From: Paenibacillus lutrae
Lineage (GTDB): Bacteria > Bacillota > Bacilli > Paenibacillales > NBRC-103111
Direction: 5' to 3'
Assembly (NCBI RefSeq): GCF_009757775.1
Contig: NZ_RHLK01000011.1
Coordinates: 62,001-126,000, forward strand
Length of the DNA stretch: 64,000 bases
Shown piece by piece: positions 25,778 through 34,750 of this stretch. The notes under the pieces are model-generated. The model did no database searches. It saw nothing but the letters and a program-made list of their open reading frames with translations, and was not told the origin of the DNA. How positions within the stretch are numbered: position 1 is the first letter of the stretch; each line of letters opens with the position of its first letter. A program made the position numbers and the translations under genes.

Positions 25778-25825
25778 TTTGTCGAATACATTGAGCAAAT
25801 GAAAGTCATTCGACAAACAATGTAT
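25778..25825 (+). promoter_or_regulatory. Two interleaved inverted repeats (possible RNA pseudoknot or operator)
   Basis: TTTGTCGAAT (25778-25787) pairs perfectly with ATTCGACAAA (25808-25817), and ATACATTG (25786-25793) pairs perfectly with CAATGTAT (25818-25825). The order A-B-A'-B' would make an H-type pseudoknot in RNA, or alternative hairpins, or overlapping protein sites in DNA. It starts 14 nt after the winged-helix stop and has no T-run. Confidence 0.5.
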
Positions 25826-25879
25826 GTTATATTTGGCACGTGGTCAATTTTGGAAAAAAAGGAGGGATAGAACAGAATT

Positions 25880-25933
25880 GTGAAGCGCAGTCATGTTGTA
25901 ATTGGCTTGAAGGCCCATAAACAGAACCAATAG
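25880..25933 (+). CDS. Possible 17-codon leader peptide before the amidase gene
   Basis: A strong AAAGGAGGG (25858-25866) has no other gene to serve. GTG at 25880, 13 nt further, opens 17 codons (start MKRSHVVIGLK). The stop TAG (25931-25933) lies at the edge of the amidase GGAGGGA site, which would allow translational coupling. The spacing is longer than ideal, so it is a weak candidate. Confidence 0.25.
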   Translation: MKRSHVVIGLKAHKQNQ

Positions 25934-25944
25934 GAGGGATTTTA

Positions 25945-27057
25945 GTGATTAGAAAAAGAGTGATGGTCTGCTTACTGGCGCTTATGACGGTGTCATCGGC
26001 ATCGGTGCAGGCCAAAGAAACAACAGCTGTTGTCGAGCAAACGGCAGCCAAGGATATCCGGGATTACGTAGAAAACTTCGTGACTAAAGCCTATGAGCCG
26101 TACTACAAGTTTAATTCCATCCAAAGTACAGTGAGCGACTACGTGGTGAAGGATAATGTCCTTACGGCAAATGTGAATCTGTCCTTAAGTAAAACTCTCA
26201 AGGCACAAAGTGTAGATGAATTGCCTTATGTTAAAGGGCTGCAAAGCCAGCTTAACACGTTGCAGGCCTCAAAGTCGGTAAGCGCCACGGACCTTCAAGC
26301 ATCCAATCAGGTGCTTCGCGAGAAGAAAAGCGAATTACAGGAATATATCGGGACAGCCACGGAGCAGAACGATACCTTCCGCGTGACGGCTAAGCTTGTC
26401 AACGGTTCAGTTGATCTGGCCAGTGCAAATCTTGAGTTTCTCAATTATATCGACTATGTGCCGGCCTCTAATTTTATCCCGGAATCGGAAGCAGCCATGG
26501 TTCAGAATGGCCAAGAGGGGCTGCTGGAAGCTGTAGCGGAAAGCAAAGCATCCGCAGCGAAGACTTCGGCAGTCGCTCCGGCGGCGATCAAATACAACCG
26601 AATTGCAGCCCGGGATTACGCCAATAAATGGACTTCGGAGGTTGCAGGCGGCGGCTACGATACAAGCAAATGGAACCCTAAATATGCCAAACATACAGAA
26701 AACGGCGGAGTGGATTGCGCGAATTACGTTTCTCAGGCTATCTTTGCCGGCGGAATCCCGACCGATACGAAGTGGAAGCCCGAGAGCACGGCCTGGATTA
26801 ACACCGGCTACAGCTCTAGTATATTCGGTCTGAAAGACTATATGGTAGATAAGGGTTATTTCTATAAAACGACGAAAGCAAATGCTCCGGCAGGCGGCTT
26901 CATCTCCTATCCTACTTATTCCCACGTAGTGTTTATCGTAGCCAATGATACCGTCACTATGCAATTCAGCGCACATACGAACGATCGTTTGAAATCTTCC
27001 TTTGCAGGCTTTTCGTCTGCATATGAATTCTACTATATCAGTGCCGCTTACCGCTGA
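25945..27057 (+). CDS. Exported amidase-domain (Amidase_6-like) protein
   Basis: The 370-residue protein has a signal peptide (1-24, cleavage near VQAKE). A helical/beta N-terminal region (25-200) without a family name is followed by a putative amidase domain: YNRIAARDYANKW (about 212-224), then GGVDCANYVSQAIFAGGIP (about 248-266) with the catalytic Cys near 252 and a YSHVVFIV segment carrying a possible active-site His. The domain is related to NlpC/CHAP-like hydrolases and probably acts on wall peptides. GTG start at 25945 after TAGGAGGGAT. Likely controlled by the receiver-less regulator upstream. A terminator follows at 27101. Confidence 0.8.
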   Translation: MIRKRVMVCLLALMTVSSASVQAKETTAVVEQTAAKDIRDYVENFVTKAYEPYYKFNSIQSTVSDYVVKDNVLTANVNLSLSKTLKAQSVDELPYVKGLQSQLNTLQASKSVSATDLQASNQVLREKKSELQEYIGTATEQNDTFRVTAKLVNGSVDLASANLEFLNYIDYVPASNFIPESEAAMVQNGQEGLLEAVAESKASAAKTSAVAPAAIKYNRIAARDYANKWTSEVAGGGYDTSKWNPKYAKHTENGGVDCANYVSQAIFAGGIPTDTKWKPESTAWINTGYSSSIFGLKDYMVDKGYFYKTTKANAPAGGFISYPTYSHVVFIVANDTVTMQFSAHTNDRLKSSFAGFSSAYEFYYISAAYR

Positions 27058-27100
27058 GATTAGTTTCTTAGCTGCTTGATCTTGCGGTTAACAAAAGCAA

Positions 27101-27132
27101 AATGCCCAGAGCTGGAAATCAGCCTGGGCATT
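27101..27132. terminator. Bidirectional terminator after the amidase gene
   Basis: AATGCCCAG pairs with CTGGGCATT. It also lies before the stop of the convergent deacetylase gene. Confidence 0.8.
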
Positions 27133-27159
27133 CTGTATGTTACGGCATCGGCGCTTCCC

Positions 27160-28059
27160 TTATTGTCCGCGCTGTGCTTCCCTTAGATCCGACCAGCGGA
27201 TAAGTTTGATGTTCTCATCTTCGATCACCTGCCGGATCTCGGCATCCCTGCAGAGTGCGAATTCAATGCCACGCCATGCATAGTGCGGGGTCATCGCTTT
27301 AAGCTCTTCCGTGACGAGCGAAGGATGAATAATCAGCTCGGATACGCCGGCCTTCAGCGCCCGGAGCGTTGCGATCATACGCTGCTTTACTTCTTCATAG
27401 CTTTCTCCGCTTCCCGGTGCGTAAGGCCAGTCCATCAGGTAATCAGGGATGAGGACTCCCATAGTGTCCGCCAGCCCGGCTCTTGCCGCTGCAATCTCGA
27501 TAATGGCGGGCTGAATGTATTGGCCGGTCAAATAACGCGGCATGCGGAAAGGCAGTTTGTAAGCCGCGCAGACATCGAACACAATGTCCAGGAAGTCGCG
27601 GCCTGTTCTGAGCCCGTACAGACTGCCCATGTGATTATCCAGGTGAGTAGGATCTATGCCCATTGCAACAGCCAGTTCAATCTGCTGGACGATTTCGATC
27701 CGTACCTGCTGAGGGTCGGCGTTCTTCTCGAAGGTCAGGCAATCGGCCGGGAAATAACCTTCCGCTGTCGTTAAAGAACCGGTACCGGCATTGCGGGTGA
27801 CCGGTCCCCATTTATGATTTTCCCATTCGCTTGTAAAAGTCAGGTGGACCCCTACATTGTGCTCAGGATGGGCAGCACTCCAGCGTGCCGCTTCCCGTGC
27901 CCAGCCGCACGGCATCATAATCGTAGCGGAGGAAAGCGCCCCTTCCTCCAGGAGCTGCGCGATGCTTTCGTTGCCGGTGTGTGAAGCTCCGAAGTCATCT
28001 GCGTTAATAATTAACAACCGGTCCGTTTCGCTGTAGCCCAGCTTTTGCGCTGTTGTCAT
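27160..28059 (-). CDS. YdjC/ChbG-type carbohydrate deacetylase
   Basis: The 299-residue protein shows the YdjC hallmark LIINADDFGASHTGN (residues about 15-29), whose Asp pair and a following His bind the metal. The GVHLTFTSEW and THLDNHMGS segments add metal and active-site His residues. Family members remove an acetyl group from chito- or cello-oligosaccharides, as ChbG does in chitobiose breakdown. ATG 28059 follows CAGGAGGAAC. The window also has an exported chitinase (62033), so a role in chitin-sugar use is plausible, but the genes are far apart. It is a single gene. Confidence 0.85.
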   Translation of the reverse strand: MTTAQKLGYSETDRLLIINADDFGASHTGNESIAQLLEEGALSSATIMMPCGWAREAARWSAAHPEHNVGVHLTFTSEWENHKWGPVTRNAGTGSLTTAEGYFPADCLTFEKNADPQQVRIEIVQQIELAVAMGIDPTHLDNHMGSLYGLRTGRDFLDIVFDVCAAYKLPFRMPRYLTGQYIQPAIIEIAAARAGLADTMGVLIPDYLMDWPYAPGSGESYEEVKQRMIATLRALKAGVSELIIHPSLVTEELKAMTPHYAWRGIEFALCRDAEIRQVIEDENIKLIRWSDLREAQRGQ

Positions 28060-28210
28060 GCCAAGTTCCTCCTGACTCTGCTTAGAAATTTGTTCTCTAC
28101 ATTCTTTCATTATAGTCCTCTTGACTACGGGGCCACAAACAAGAGAGATTCACGGCCATATTTGATACAATGGGAACAACAATCAGACCTTATGCGAAGG
28201 AGCTGTCCCG

Positions 28211-28855
28211 ATGAAGTTTGTCTTGTTTGATTTTGATGGAACTATCGCAAATTCTTTGGACCGCATCGAGCACGTTATTAACCAGTTAGCGGACAAGCAC
28301 GGTTTTAAAAGGCTGGAACAGGACTCGCTTGATGAACTGCGCTCTCTGACTATCGCTGAAAGATGCAAGCGGATGGGCCTTCCCCTGTACAAACTCCCGT
28401 CGCTGGTGCTCGAATTTAACAGCCTGTACCGGCAGGATATGAGCGGGATGCAGCCGTATGCCGGTATGAAGGAGCTCTTCGGCGAGCTCAAAGCAGCCGG
28501 TTACCGGCTGGCTGTCCTGTCTTCGAACTCCGAACCGGCGATACGAACATTCCTGGCCGCCCATGGAATGGAGACGGACATCGATCATGTGTACTGCACG
28601 AAGAGTTTGTTCGGCAAACATAAGAAGCTGCGGCAGTTTCAGAAGGATCTCAGCCTGACGGCTGCCGACCTGATTTATGTGGGGGACGAGCAGCGTGATA
28701 TTGAGGCTTGCCGGAAGGCCAGGGTGCGGATGATCGCCGTGACATGGGGGATTGACAAGCCGGAGCTGCTCGAAGCCGGGAGACCCGATAAGCTGGCGGT
28801 GACTCCGTCCGATATTCCGCGGTATTTAGAGGAATTCGGATTTGCCCCGGCGTAA
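28211..28855 (+). CDS. HAD-family hydrolase (phosphoglycolate phosphatase-like)
   Basis: The 214-residue cytosolic phosphatase has all HAD motifs: DFDGTIAN with nucleophile Asp8 and acid Asp10, motif II Ser in LAVLSSNS, Lys in CTKSLFGKHKKL and the metal-binding YVGDEQRDIEAC. A helical cap lies at about 15-85, typical of subfamily IA. Substrate not known; small sugar or glycolate phosphates are usual. Divergent from the deacetylase gene, which may share its upstream region. ATG 28211 follows GAAGGAG. Confidence 0.87.
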   Translation: MKFVLFDFDGTIANSLDRIEHVINQLADKHGFKRLEQDSLDELRSLTIAERCKRMGLPLYKLPSLVLEFNSLYRQDMSGMQPYAGMKELFGELKAAGYRLAVLSSNSEPAIRTFLAAHGMETDIDHVYCTKSLFGKHKKLRQFQKDLSLTAADLIYVGDEQRDIEACRKARVRMIAVTWGIDKPELLEAGRPDKLAVTPSDIPRYLEEFGFAPA

Positions 28856-28924
28856 GCCGTTAACCGCTCCAGAAGGAGGCAAATGCCTCGGCGGGAGTTT
28901 CTCCGGCTCTAGAACGACAACGCG

Positions 28925-28964
28925 AAAACCCGGAATGCCGCTTGATGCGGGCAAACCGGGTTTT
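28925..28964. terminator. Bidirectional terminator
   Basis: AAAACCCGG pairs with CCGGGTTTT, with an inner CCGC/GCGG stem. It serves the HAD gene and the convergent ABC export operon. Confidence 0.88.
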
Positions 28965-28978
28965 GGTCTGTCTTGAGC

Positions 28979-30685
28979 TTAATTCTCGATGCGGTCCAGC
29001 CAAGCGGGTCCTTTTGCCATGAGAAAACGGTAGAGAGCCACGTTCAGAAGGATAAACAAGACAAGCATGGAGATGAACACTGTGTATAAACTGATTTTCA
29101 GTAAAAATGTGAGCACGATCGGCGTACCCCCGAGCAGAAGTCCAAGCAGCATCGGGAAGAGTGAGTTCAGATTCTGCTTAACGGCTTTCTGCTCATTGTC
29201 CCAGTGCAGCTTGGGATGCATCAGATCGATCCAGATGCCGATCAGGGACATAAAGAGAAGAAGCGGCAGGCCGGCTGCAAAGAGCATGAGAAGGAAGAGC
29301 AGAGGCGTCTTCAGGAACACGGCAATCGAGACCAGAAGCAGAATCATGGTGATCAGGCTGAGCAGGAAGGCCGGAATGATTTTGCCCAGGAGAATGGTCT
29401 TGAACGGAATCGGCATGTACTTATTAATGAAGAACGTCTGCCCCTCACGCGAAATGGCCGTTGCTGAAGTCGAGTTGGCTCCGGATGTAAACAGCAGGAC
29501 GCCCAGCCCGATGGCCAGGAAAATTCCGCCCGTTTCCGGGTCGAGAAGAAGGGAGCCGATCTCTCCCAGCCCCTCTAAATTCTCGGTGTTGCTGGCGAGC
29601 GGAATGGCCATAATGACCGGCCACAGCAGGCTCATCAGTACGGTGTTGAGGAAATAGGCCGGTGTGCGCAGCAGAACCCGGATTTCCTTGAGGGTATAGG
29701 CCCGCACAGTAGAGCTTGGCGCCGCTGCACGGTCATACTGCTTGGAGGTGACAGCCTGACGGCGGGAGAACGATTCGGAAGCTCCCATGACGCCGCCGAA
29801 ATAAAGCTTTTCTCCAACGAAGGAGAAAACACCGTAGAATACTGCGGTCAGCCCCAGGAAGAGGCCAAGGTAACCGAGACCGGTCCAGCTGTCCGCCATG
29901 ATCAGAGCTTGAGACCCGAATTTGGCATTCGGGAACATGCGGGTCATAAGATCCAGCAGGCCTCCGTTACTTTGAGTCAGGATCTGCTGCATCTGCTCCG
30001 GATCAGCGCCGGGCCGGTTGGTCATACGCTGGAACACGAGATTGATGCCCAGCGACAGACCTACGGCCAGAATGCCTGCGAACATCCGGAAGCGGTCTTT
30101 GTTCTTGGCTACGTTCGTGAACCGCATGAGCACCATGGCGAGCAGGGAGGCGATCACGAGCGGAATGACCGGCAGTGCAAGGAAGACGGCAAGACCGTAT
30201 ACGTAGAACAGAATACCGGCGCCGCTTTTGACTCCGTAGACGACCAGAAGCGGGCCGAAGAAAATGGCGATAAGGACATATTCGTAGAGCAGCGTCACGA
30301 TAAACTTGGCGGACAGAATCTGATACGGTCTCAGCGGAAGAGGCAGCAGCTGATCGATGTCCTGAGCGAAGTAGAAGACGTTGATGACATAGAAAATGCC
30401 GAACAGCAGTACGGCCATACTGACGACGCACATACCCAGACCAAGCAGAGCCCCCTCCTGTCCCGTCTGGGCCAGCCCTTCATACAGGGACGAGACAAAA
30501 GCGGAGATCGGAAAGATCAGGGAGGCGAGTACAAGGGCAAGCAGCACTTTCAGGACGGTTTGCCGGGCTTTCTTCTTGCCGGCGGCGCCTCCTCCGCGCG
30601 CCGAAGCCTCACCGGCTCCGCCCATCATGAGCAGACCGCCGCCGTTCTTGAGCAGCATCCGGGTAAGCAGCCACGTTCTATTCAT
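28979..30685 (-). CDS. ABC-2-type transporter permease
   Basis: A 568-residue membrane protein with about twelve hydrophobic helices, in two halves separated by a cytosolic loop (about 290-335). The N-terminus has an unusual Gly/Lys-rich cytoplasmic stretch (15-42) before the first helix. Segments IDQLLPLPLRPYQILSAKF and INKYMPIPFKTILLGK resemble large exporter permeases of the ABC_tran_2-like type. Its start overlaps the ATPase stop by 8 nt, so translation is coupled. Likely exports a peptide, lipid or drug; the substrate cannot be read. Confidence 0.8.
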   Translation of the reverse strand: MNRTWLLTRMLLKNGGGLLMMGGAGEASARGGGAAGKKKARQTVLKVLLALVLASLIFPISAFVSSLYEGLAQTGQEGALLGLGMCVVSMAVLLFGIFYVINVFYFAQDIDQLLPLPLRPYQILSAKFIVTLLYEYVLIAIFFGPLLVVYGVKSGAGILFYVYGLAVFLALPVIPLVIASLLAMVLMRFTNVAKNKDRFRMFAGILAVGLSLGINLVFQRMTNRPGADPEQMQQILTQSNGGLLDLMTRMFPNAKFGSQALIMADSWTGLGYLGLFLGLTAVFYGVFSFVGEKLYFGGVMGASESFSRRQAVTSKQYDRAAAPSSTVRAYTLKEIRVLLRTPAYFLNTVLMSLLWPVIMAIPLASNTENLEGLGEIGSLLLDPETGGIFLAIGLGVLLFTSGANSTSATAISREGQTFFINKYMPIPFKTILLGKIIPAFLLSLITMILLLVSIAVFLKTPLLFLLMLFAAGLPLLLFMSLIGIWIDLMHPKLHWDNEQKAVKQNLNSLFPMLLGLLLGGTPIVLTFLLKISLYTVFISMLVLFILLNVALYRFLMAKGPAWLDRIEN

Positions 30686-31403
30686 TGTTCGTCAGCTCCA
30701 GGAACAGACTTTCAAGCGAGCCGTTCTTCTTGAAATGCTCCTGCATTTCCCGGAACGTGCCGCAGAACAGGATGACGCCTTTGTTAATGATCGCGACACG
30801 GTCACAGAGCTTCTCGGCGACTTCCAGTACGTGTGTGGAGAAGAACACGGTGTTCCCGGCGTTGACGTGCTCACGCATCATTTCTTTGAGCGTGTAGGAG
30901 GACTTGGGATCGAGTCCGGTCAGGGGCTCATCCAGAATCCAGACCGAAGGATCGTGCAGCATGACGCCGATGACCACGATCTTCTGTCTCATGCCGTGGG
31001 AATAGCTCTGGATCGGGTCGTTAAGCGCAGCGCTCATATCGAAACGGGCGGCGAGCTTCTCGATGCGCTCCCGGCGCACTTCTTTGGGCACCTCATAGAT
31101 ATCCGCCATGAAGATTAAATATTCCAATCCTTTTAAGCGTAAGAACATATCCGGGCTGTCGGGCACATAGCCGAATTGTTTCTTCGCTTCGAGCGGATTC
31201 TCGGCGATATCGACCTGGTTGATTCGAATCGTCCCTTTGTCCGCCCGGATGATGCCGGTCAGCATCTTGATGGTCGTCGTCTTGCCGGCGCCGTTAGGGC
31301 CGAGGAAGCCGAAGATCTCTCCTTTGGGTACGGTCAGGTCCAGGTGTTCTACCGCTTTGGTACTTCCGTTATAGCTTTTGGTTACTCCTTTAATCTCGAT
31401 CAT
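30678..31403 (-). CDS. ABC transporter ATPase (export type)
   Basis: The 241-residue ATPase has Walker A FLGPNGAGKTTTIKML (about 34-49), the signature region SYSHGMRQKI (degenerate LSGGQ, common in ABC-2 exporters), Walker B VWILDEPLTGLD and the switch His in FFSTHVLE. It energises the permease encoded downstream. The ATG overlaps the regulator stop in an ATGA arrangement. Middle gene of a regulator-ATPase-permease operon. Confidence 0.92.
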   Translation of the reverse strand: MIEIKGVTKSYNGSTKAVEHLDLTVPKGEIFGFLGPNGAGKTTTIKMLTGIIRADKGTIRINQVDIAENPLEAKKQFGYVPDSPDMFLRLKGLEYLIFMADIYEVPKEVRRERIEKLAARFDMSAALNDPIQSYSHGMRQKIVVIGVMLHDPSVWILDEPLTGLDPKSSYTLKEMMREHVNAGNTVFFSTHVLEVAEKLCDRVAIINKGVILFCGTFREMQEHFKKNGSLESLFLELTNNE

Positions 31404-32032
31404 TGTATGTCCCCCTTTGTTTCGGTTGGTGCTGGATGAACGGAGCGGTTGACGTCCGGTTCAGATTCTTCGGCTGCGGATGAAGCAGCGGTGCCGGCTG
31501 CCGGCTTTTTTTGTATGGTAAGGATGGTGTTAACCGTCAGTTTACGACGATCCGGTCCGGGTTCATGCCCCATTCGCCGCTGAAAGGCATCCGAAATTTC
31601 CTTAAACAGCTCAAGCTGTTCTTCCTCCGTCAGGTAAAAAGTAAGCTGGCTGTAGCCGGCCCGCTGCTCGAAGGGCAGCTCCTCACTCGCCAGAGCGGAA
31701 TCAAAGTCCGTCAGCATGCTCCCCAAAAACGTCATAAAGTGCCGGATATGCGCCTCATGTGTCTCTGTGGCCGCTTCATCGGCCGAGACGCCTACAGAGG
31801 CGGCAGCCAGCGCGTACACTTTCTCCAGCGTCCCCCGGACGGCCCGCTCTTCAACAACCTGAAGCACTCCCGCTTCGGCGAGCTTGCGGATATGACGGTA
31901 CAAAGATGCCTGAGGAACCTCGGGCAATCTTTCCCCGATCTGCTGGACGCTCAGCCTGCGGTCTCCGATGAGAGTCTGTATGATCTTCATGCGAATGGGA
32001 TGGACGATGAGATCCGCTTTCGATTCTTTCAT
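31400..32032 (-). CDS. ArsR-like winged-helix regulator of the ABC operon
   Basis: The 210-residue protein has an N-terminal ArsR/HTH_20-type winged helix: VHPIRMKIIQTLIGDRRLS (about 10-28), then QIGERLPEVPQASLYRHIRKLAEAGVL with the recognition helix near 42-52. The C-terminal part is a helical ligand or dimer domain with a low-complexity Ala/Ser/Glu tail (about 170-210). ATG 32032 follows AAAGGGAG; the ATG at 32065 lies inside the palindrome. First gene of the operon, 26 nt downstream of a perfect palindrome that is its likely operator, so autoregulation is expected. Confidence 0.85.
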   Translation of the reverse strand: MKESKADLIVHPIRMKIIQTLIGDRRLSVQQIGERLPEVPQASLYRHIRKLAEAGVLQVVEERAVRGTLEKVYALAAASVGVSADEAATETHEAHIRHFMTFLGSMLTDFDSALASEELPFEQRAGYSQLTFYLTEEEQLELFKEISDAFQRRMGHEPGPDRRKLTVNTILTIQKKPAAGTAASSAAEESEPDVNRSVHPAPTETKGDIQ

Positions 32033-32057
32033 AAGTCGCAATCTCCCTTTCCATATT

Positions 32058-32081
32058 ATTATCATTATTAATAATGATAAT
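32058..32081 (-). promoter_or_regulatory. 24-bp perfect palindrome, likely operator
   Basis: ATTATCATTATT followed by its exact reverse complement, in the promoter region 26 nt upstream of the ArsR-like start. Best explained as the binding site of the adjacent regulator. A Fur site is an alternative, since its half-sites are similar, but the half-site order differs. Confidence 0.6.
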
Positions 32082-32320
32082 GTTAATGACCCGATATTGC
32101 AAGCCTTTTATCCTGTATTCTATTCCTATCCTAATAGTGTGATATTTAATACTGCAAAGTGAGGAGAAAAGAAGTAGACTTAAGCGGCATGCGCTTAGCG
32201 TCCGGGGCTGCTGCCTTAACTTCTATGCCGTGCAGTAGTGGAGTGTCCTCCCGCAGCTTGACAAGGAGGACTCGTATCTTCCTCTGCTCATACTTTCCTA
32301 GTGCTGTAGAGGTGACTTCT

Positions 32321-34624
32321 ATGACCAGACTTATGACGAAACGTATTTTATTTTCTTATTTAATAGCCGTAATGTCTCTTCAGTGGGGAATCGAGTTAGT
32401 GGGCAAGGAAGTATTCGGAGACGTCCCGCAAGCGGAACTTATGAATGGCTGGATCAAGCTGGCTGCTCTGGCACTGGCTTGCGGACTGGGCAGTCTCCTG
32501 CTGTTCCGGAGAGTTGAAGCTGCTGCGCTGGCGCAGGCCGCCCAGGGGGAGCAGGAGGCGGACGATAAAATCCGTGCTACGCTCGATAGTATCAAAGACG
32601 GATACTATGAAACGGATATAGACGGCCATTTTACATTTTTCAGCCAATCTTTAAGTGATTTGCTGGGGGTTTCTGCGGAAGAGCTCGGGGGCTCCCATTA
32701 CAGTGCGTTCATGAATGAGACACATGCCGAGAAGCTCCGGCAGACGTTCGAATGGGTTCAGCAGACGGATGTTCCGGTAAACTGCGTGGAGTGGGAAGTG
32801 CTCGGGGACGGGCGGCCCGCTAAGTTCGTCGAAAGCTCAATCGTTCTCATTAACGGAATAGACGGCGGGGCGCCTTCCGGGTTTCGCGGAATTATCCGGG
32901 ATATCACGGAGAGGCGGGATTCCGAAATCGAACTCGAGGAGAGCCGGAACCGGTACAAATCTCTGTATGAACACAACCCGGATCTGGTTTGTTCCTTCAG
33001 TCTGGACGGCAGACTGCTTTCGGCCAATCCGGCTACGGAAACCATTACGGGCTACGACACCAGTAAACTGCTCGGCTCCGAGTGCGAACCTTTTATGAAA
33101 CAAGAGAGCGTTGCCCGTACGGTCCTGTATTTCAGACGTGCCCGGAACGGAGAATCCTCCAGTTTTGAAATGGCTATCCTGCACAAAAAAGGACATCCGG
33201 TCGAACTTCAGGTAAGACTGGTGCCCATTATTGTGGGAGGTGAAGTTGTCGGGGTGTTCGGAATCGGCAAAGATATTACGGAGCAGAAGATATCCGAGCA
33301 AACCATCAACCATCTGGCTTACCATGACGCACTAACCGATTTGCCGAACCGGAGACTTTTTCAGGAAAAGCTGTCCCTAGCCTTGAAGCATGCCATCTGC
33401 AGCAGGCAGAAGCTGGCGCTTATGTTCCTGGATCTGGACCGGTTTAAATACATAAATGATTCTATGGGGCACAATTTCGGAGACCAGCTGCTTCAAATTG
33501 TAGCCAAGCGGTTGACCGGATGTCTTCAAGGACAGGGGATGATCGCCCGGATGGGGGGAGATGAATTTACCATTCTTCTTCCAGTCGTCCAGGGGGAAGA
33601 GGAAGTGGAGACACTCGTCCGTTCGATTATCCAGTCGATTAACCGCCCCTTTATGATTGCCGGGCAGGAATGCTCGGTAACGACCAGCATCGGCATCAGC
33701 ATGTACCCGGATGACGGGGCGGATGTGAGCATGCTCATGAAGAATGCCGATGCGGCCATGTACCGCGCCAAGGAAAAGAATCCGAATGCCTACGAGTGGT
33801 CGACTCCATCCATGAGTGCGGATGCACTGGAGCGTCATGCCATTGAGCAGGAATTGCGAAAGGCCGGTGCGCGCAATGAATTCGTGCTGCACTATCAGCC
33901 TCAAGTTAACCTGGGCTCGGGAGAAGTCGTCGGGATTGAGGCGCTGCTCCGCTGGGATCATCCGACGCGGGGAATGGTCTCTCCCGCCGAGTTTATTCCG
34001 CTCGCTGAGGAAACGGGACTGATTGTGGGTATCGGCGAATGGGTGCTCCGCACGGCTTGCAGGCAGAATAAAGAATGGCAGCTCGCGGGCTATCAACCGG
34101 TACGGATGGCGGTCAATTTGTCCGTCTCCCAATTCATGCAGGACAATATCGTTGAGATTGTGTCCGGTATTCTGGAGGAAACCGGACTGGAGCCGAGATA
34201 TCTGGAACTTGAGATTACAGAGAGTGTCGCCATGCGCAACGCGGATAAGGTCTCCGTCAAATTGGAAAAGCTCAAAAATCTCGGTTTGCAGATTTCCATC
34301 GACGATTTCGGGACCGGCTATTCATCGCTCAGTTATTTGCAGCAGTTCCCGATTAATCGTCTGAAGATTGACCGCTCTTTCGTGAACAAAGTGACGCAGT
34401 CGGAAGATGATGCGGTGATTGCCTCCTCGATTATTGCGATGGCGCAGAGCCTTAAGCTCGAAGTGATCGCCGAAGGCGTGGAGACGGCCGAACAGTTCGA
34501 TTTCTTGAGAAGACGGGCCTGCACCGAGATGCAGGGCTACTTCTTCAGCAGGCCGCTTCCGGCCGGGGAAATCGTAGAACTGCTCCGGTGCACGGAAGAG
34601 GCAGAACAGGCCGCCATCGTGTGA
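32321..34624 (+). CDS. Membrane PAS-PAS-GGDEF-EAL cyclic-di-GMP protein
   Basis: The 767-residue protein has two N-terminal membrane helices (about 7-25 and 38-56), two PAS domains (about 80-195 and 205-320), a diguanylate cyclase domain with intact GGDEF (near 413-417), and a phosphodiesterase domain with EALLRW (near 540), DDFGTGYSSL and EVIAEGVET. Both catalytic signatures are intact, so it could make and break cyclic di-GMP; PAS input probably sets the balance. It controls motility, biofilm or exopolysaccharide in related bacteria. ATG 32321 follows AGAGGTGA; about 160 nt of open frame upstream is of unlike composition and was left out. Single gene with a terminator at 34668. Confidence 0.9.
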   Translation: MTRLMTKRILFSYLIAVMSLQWGIELVGKEVFGDVPQAELMNGWIKLAALALACGLGSLLLFRRVEAAALAQAAQGEQEADDKIRATLDSIKDGYYETDIDGHFTFFSQSLSDLLGVSAEELGGSHYSAFMNETHAEKLRQTFEWVQQTDVPVNCVEWEVLGDGRPAKFVESSIVLINGIDGGAPSGFRGIIRDITERRDSEIELEESRNRYKSLYEHNPDLVCSFSLDGRLLSANPATETITGYDTSKLLGSECEPFMKQESVARTVLYFRRARNGESSSFEMAILHKKGHPVELQVRLVPIIVGGEVVGVFGIGKDITEQKISEQTINHLAYHDALTDLPNRRLFQEKLSLALKHAICSRQKLALMFLDLDRFKYINDSMGHNFGDQLLQIVAKRLTGCLQGQGMIARMGGDEFTILLPVVQGEEEVETLVRSIIQSINRPFMIAGQECSVTTSIGISMYPDDGADVSMLMKNADAAMYRAKEKNPNAYEWSTPSMSADALERHAIEQELRKAGARNEFVLHYQPQVNLGSGEVVGIEALLRWDHPTRGMVSPAEFIPLAEETGLIVGIGEWVLRTACRQNKEWQLAGYQPVRMAVNLSVSQFMQDNIVEIVSGILEETGLEPRYLELEITESVAMRNADKVSVKLEKLKNLGLQISIDDFGTGYSSLSYLQQFPINRLKIDRSFVNKVTQSEDDAVIASSIIAMAQSLKLEVIAEGVETAEQFDFLRRRACTEMQGYFFSRPLPAGEIVELLRCTEEAEQAAIV

Positions 34625-34667
34625 AATCAAAACGGCCGTATCAGATATCCGGGTTCTTTGAACCCAG

Positions 34668-34700
34668 AACAGCTGTCCCGGAAGGGGCGGCTGTTTTTTT
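34668..34700 (+). terminator. Terminator of the GGDEF-EAL gene
   Basis: AACAGC-CCC pairs with GGG-GCTGTT followed by TTTTTT. A smaller GGGTTC/GAACCC hairpin precedes it at 34651-34665. Confidence 0.85.
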
Positions 34701-34750
34701 GTGTTGGCGGACCCTTCCTGAATATTCTTTTATGAAAAAACACCTAAACC

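Noticed and set aside
32058-32081. Palindrome as a Fur box
   Set aside because: Half-sites are Fur-like, but their order is ATTATCAT then ATGATAAT rather than GATAATGAT then ATCATTATC, and the operon is an ABC-2 exporter, not an iron system. Kept as an alternative in the feature.
32159-32320. Upstream extension of the GGDEF-EAL protein
   Set aside because: The added 54 residues are basic and Ser-rich with no ribosome binding site, while ATG 32321 has AGAGGTGA and starts directly before the membrane helix.
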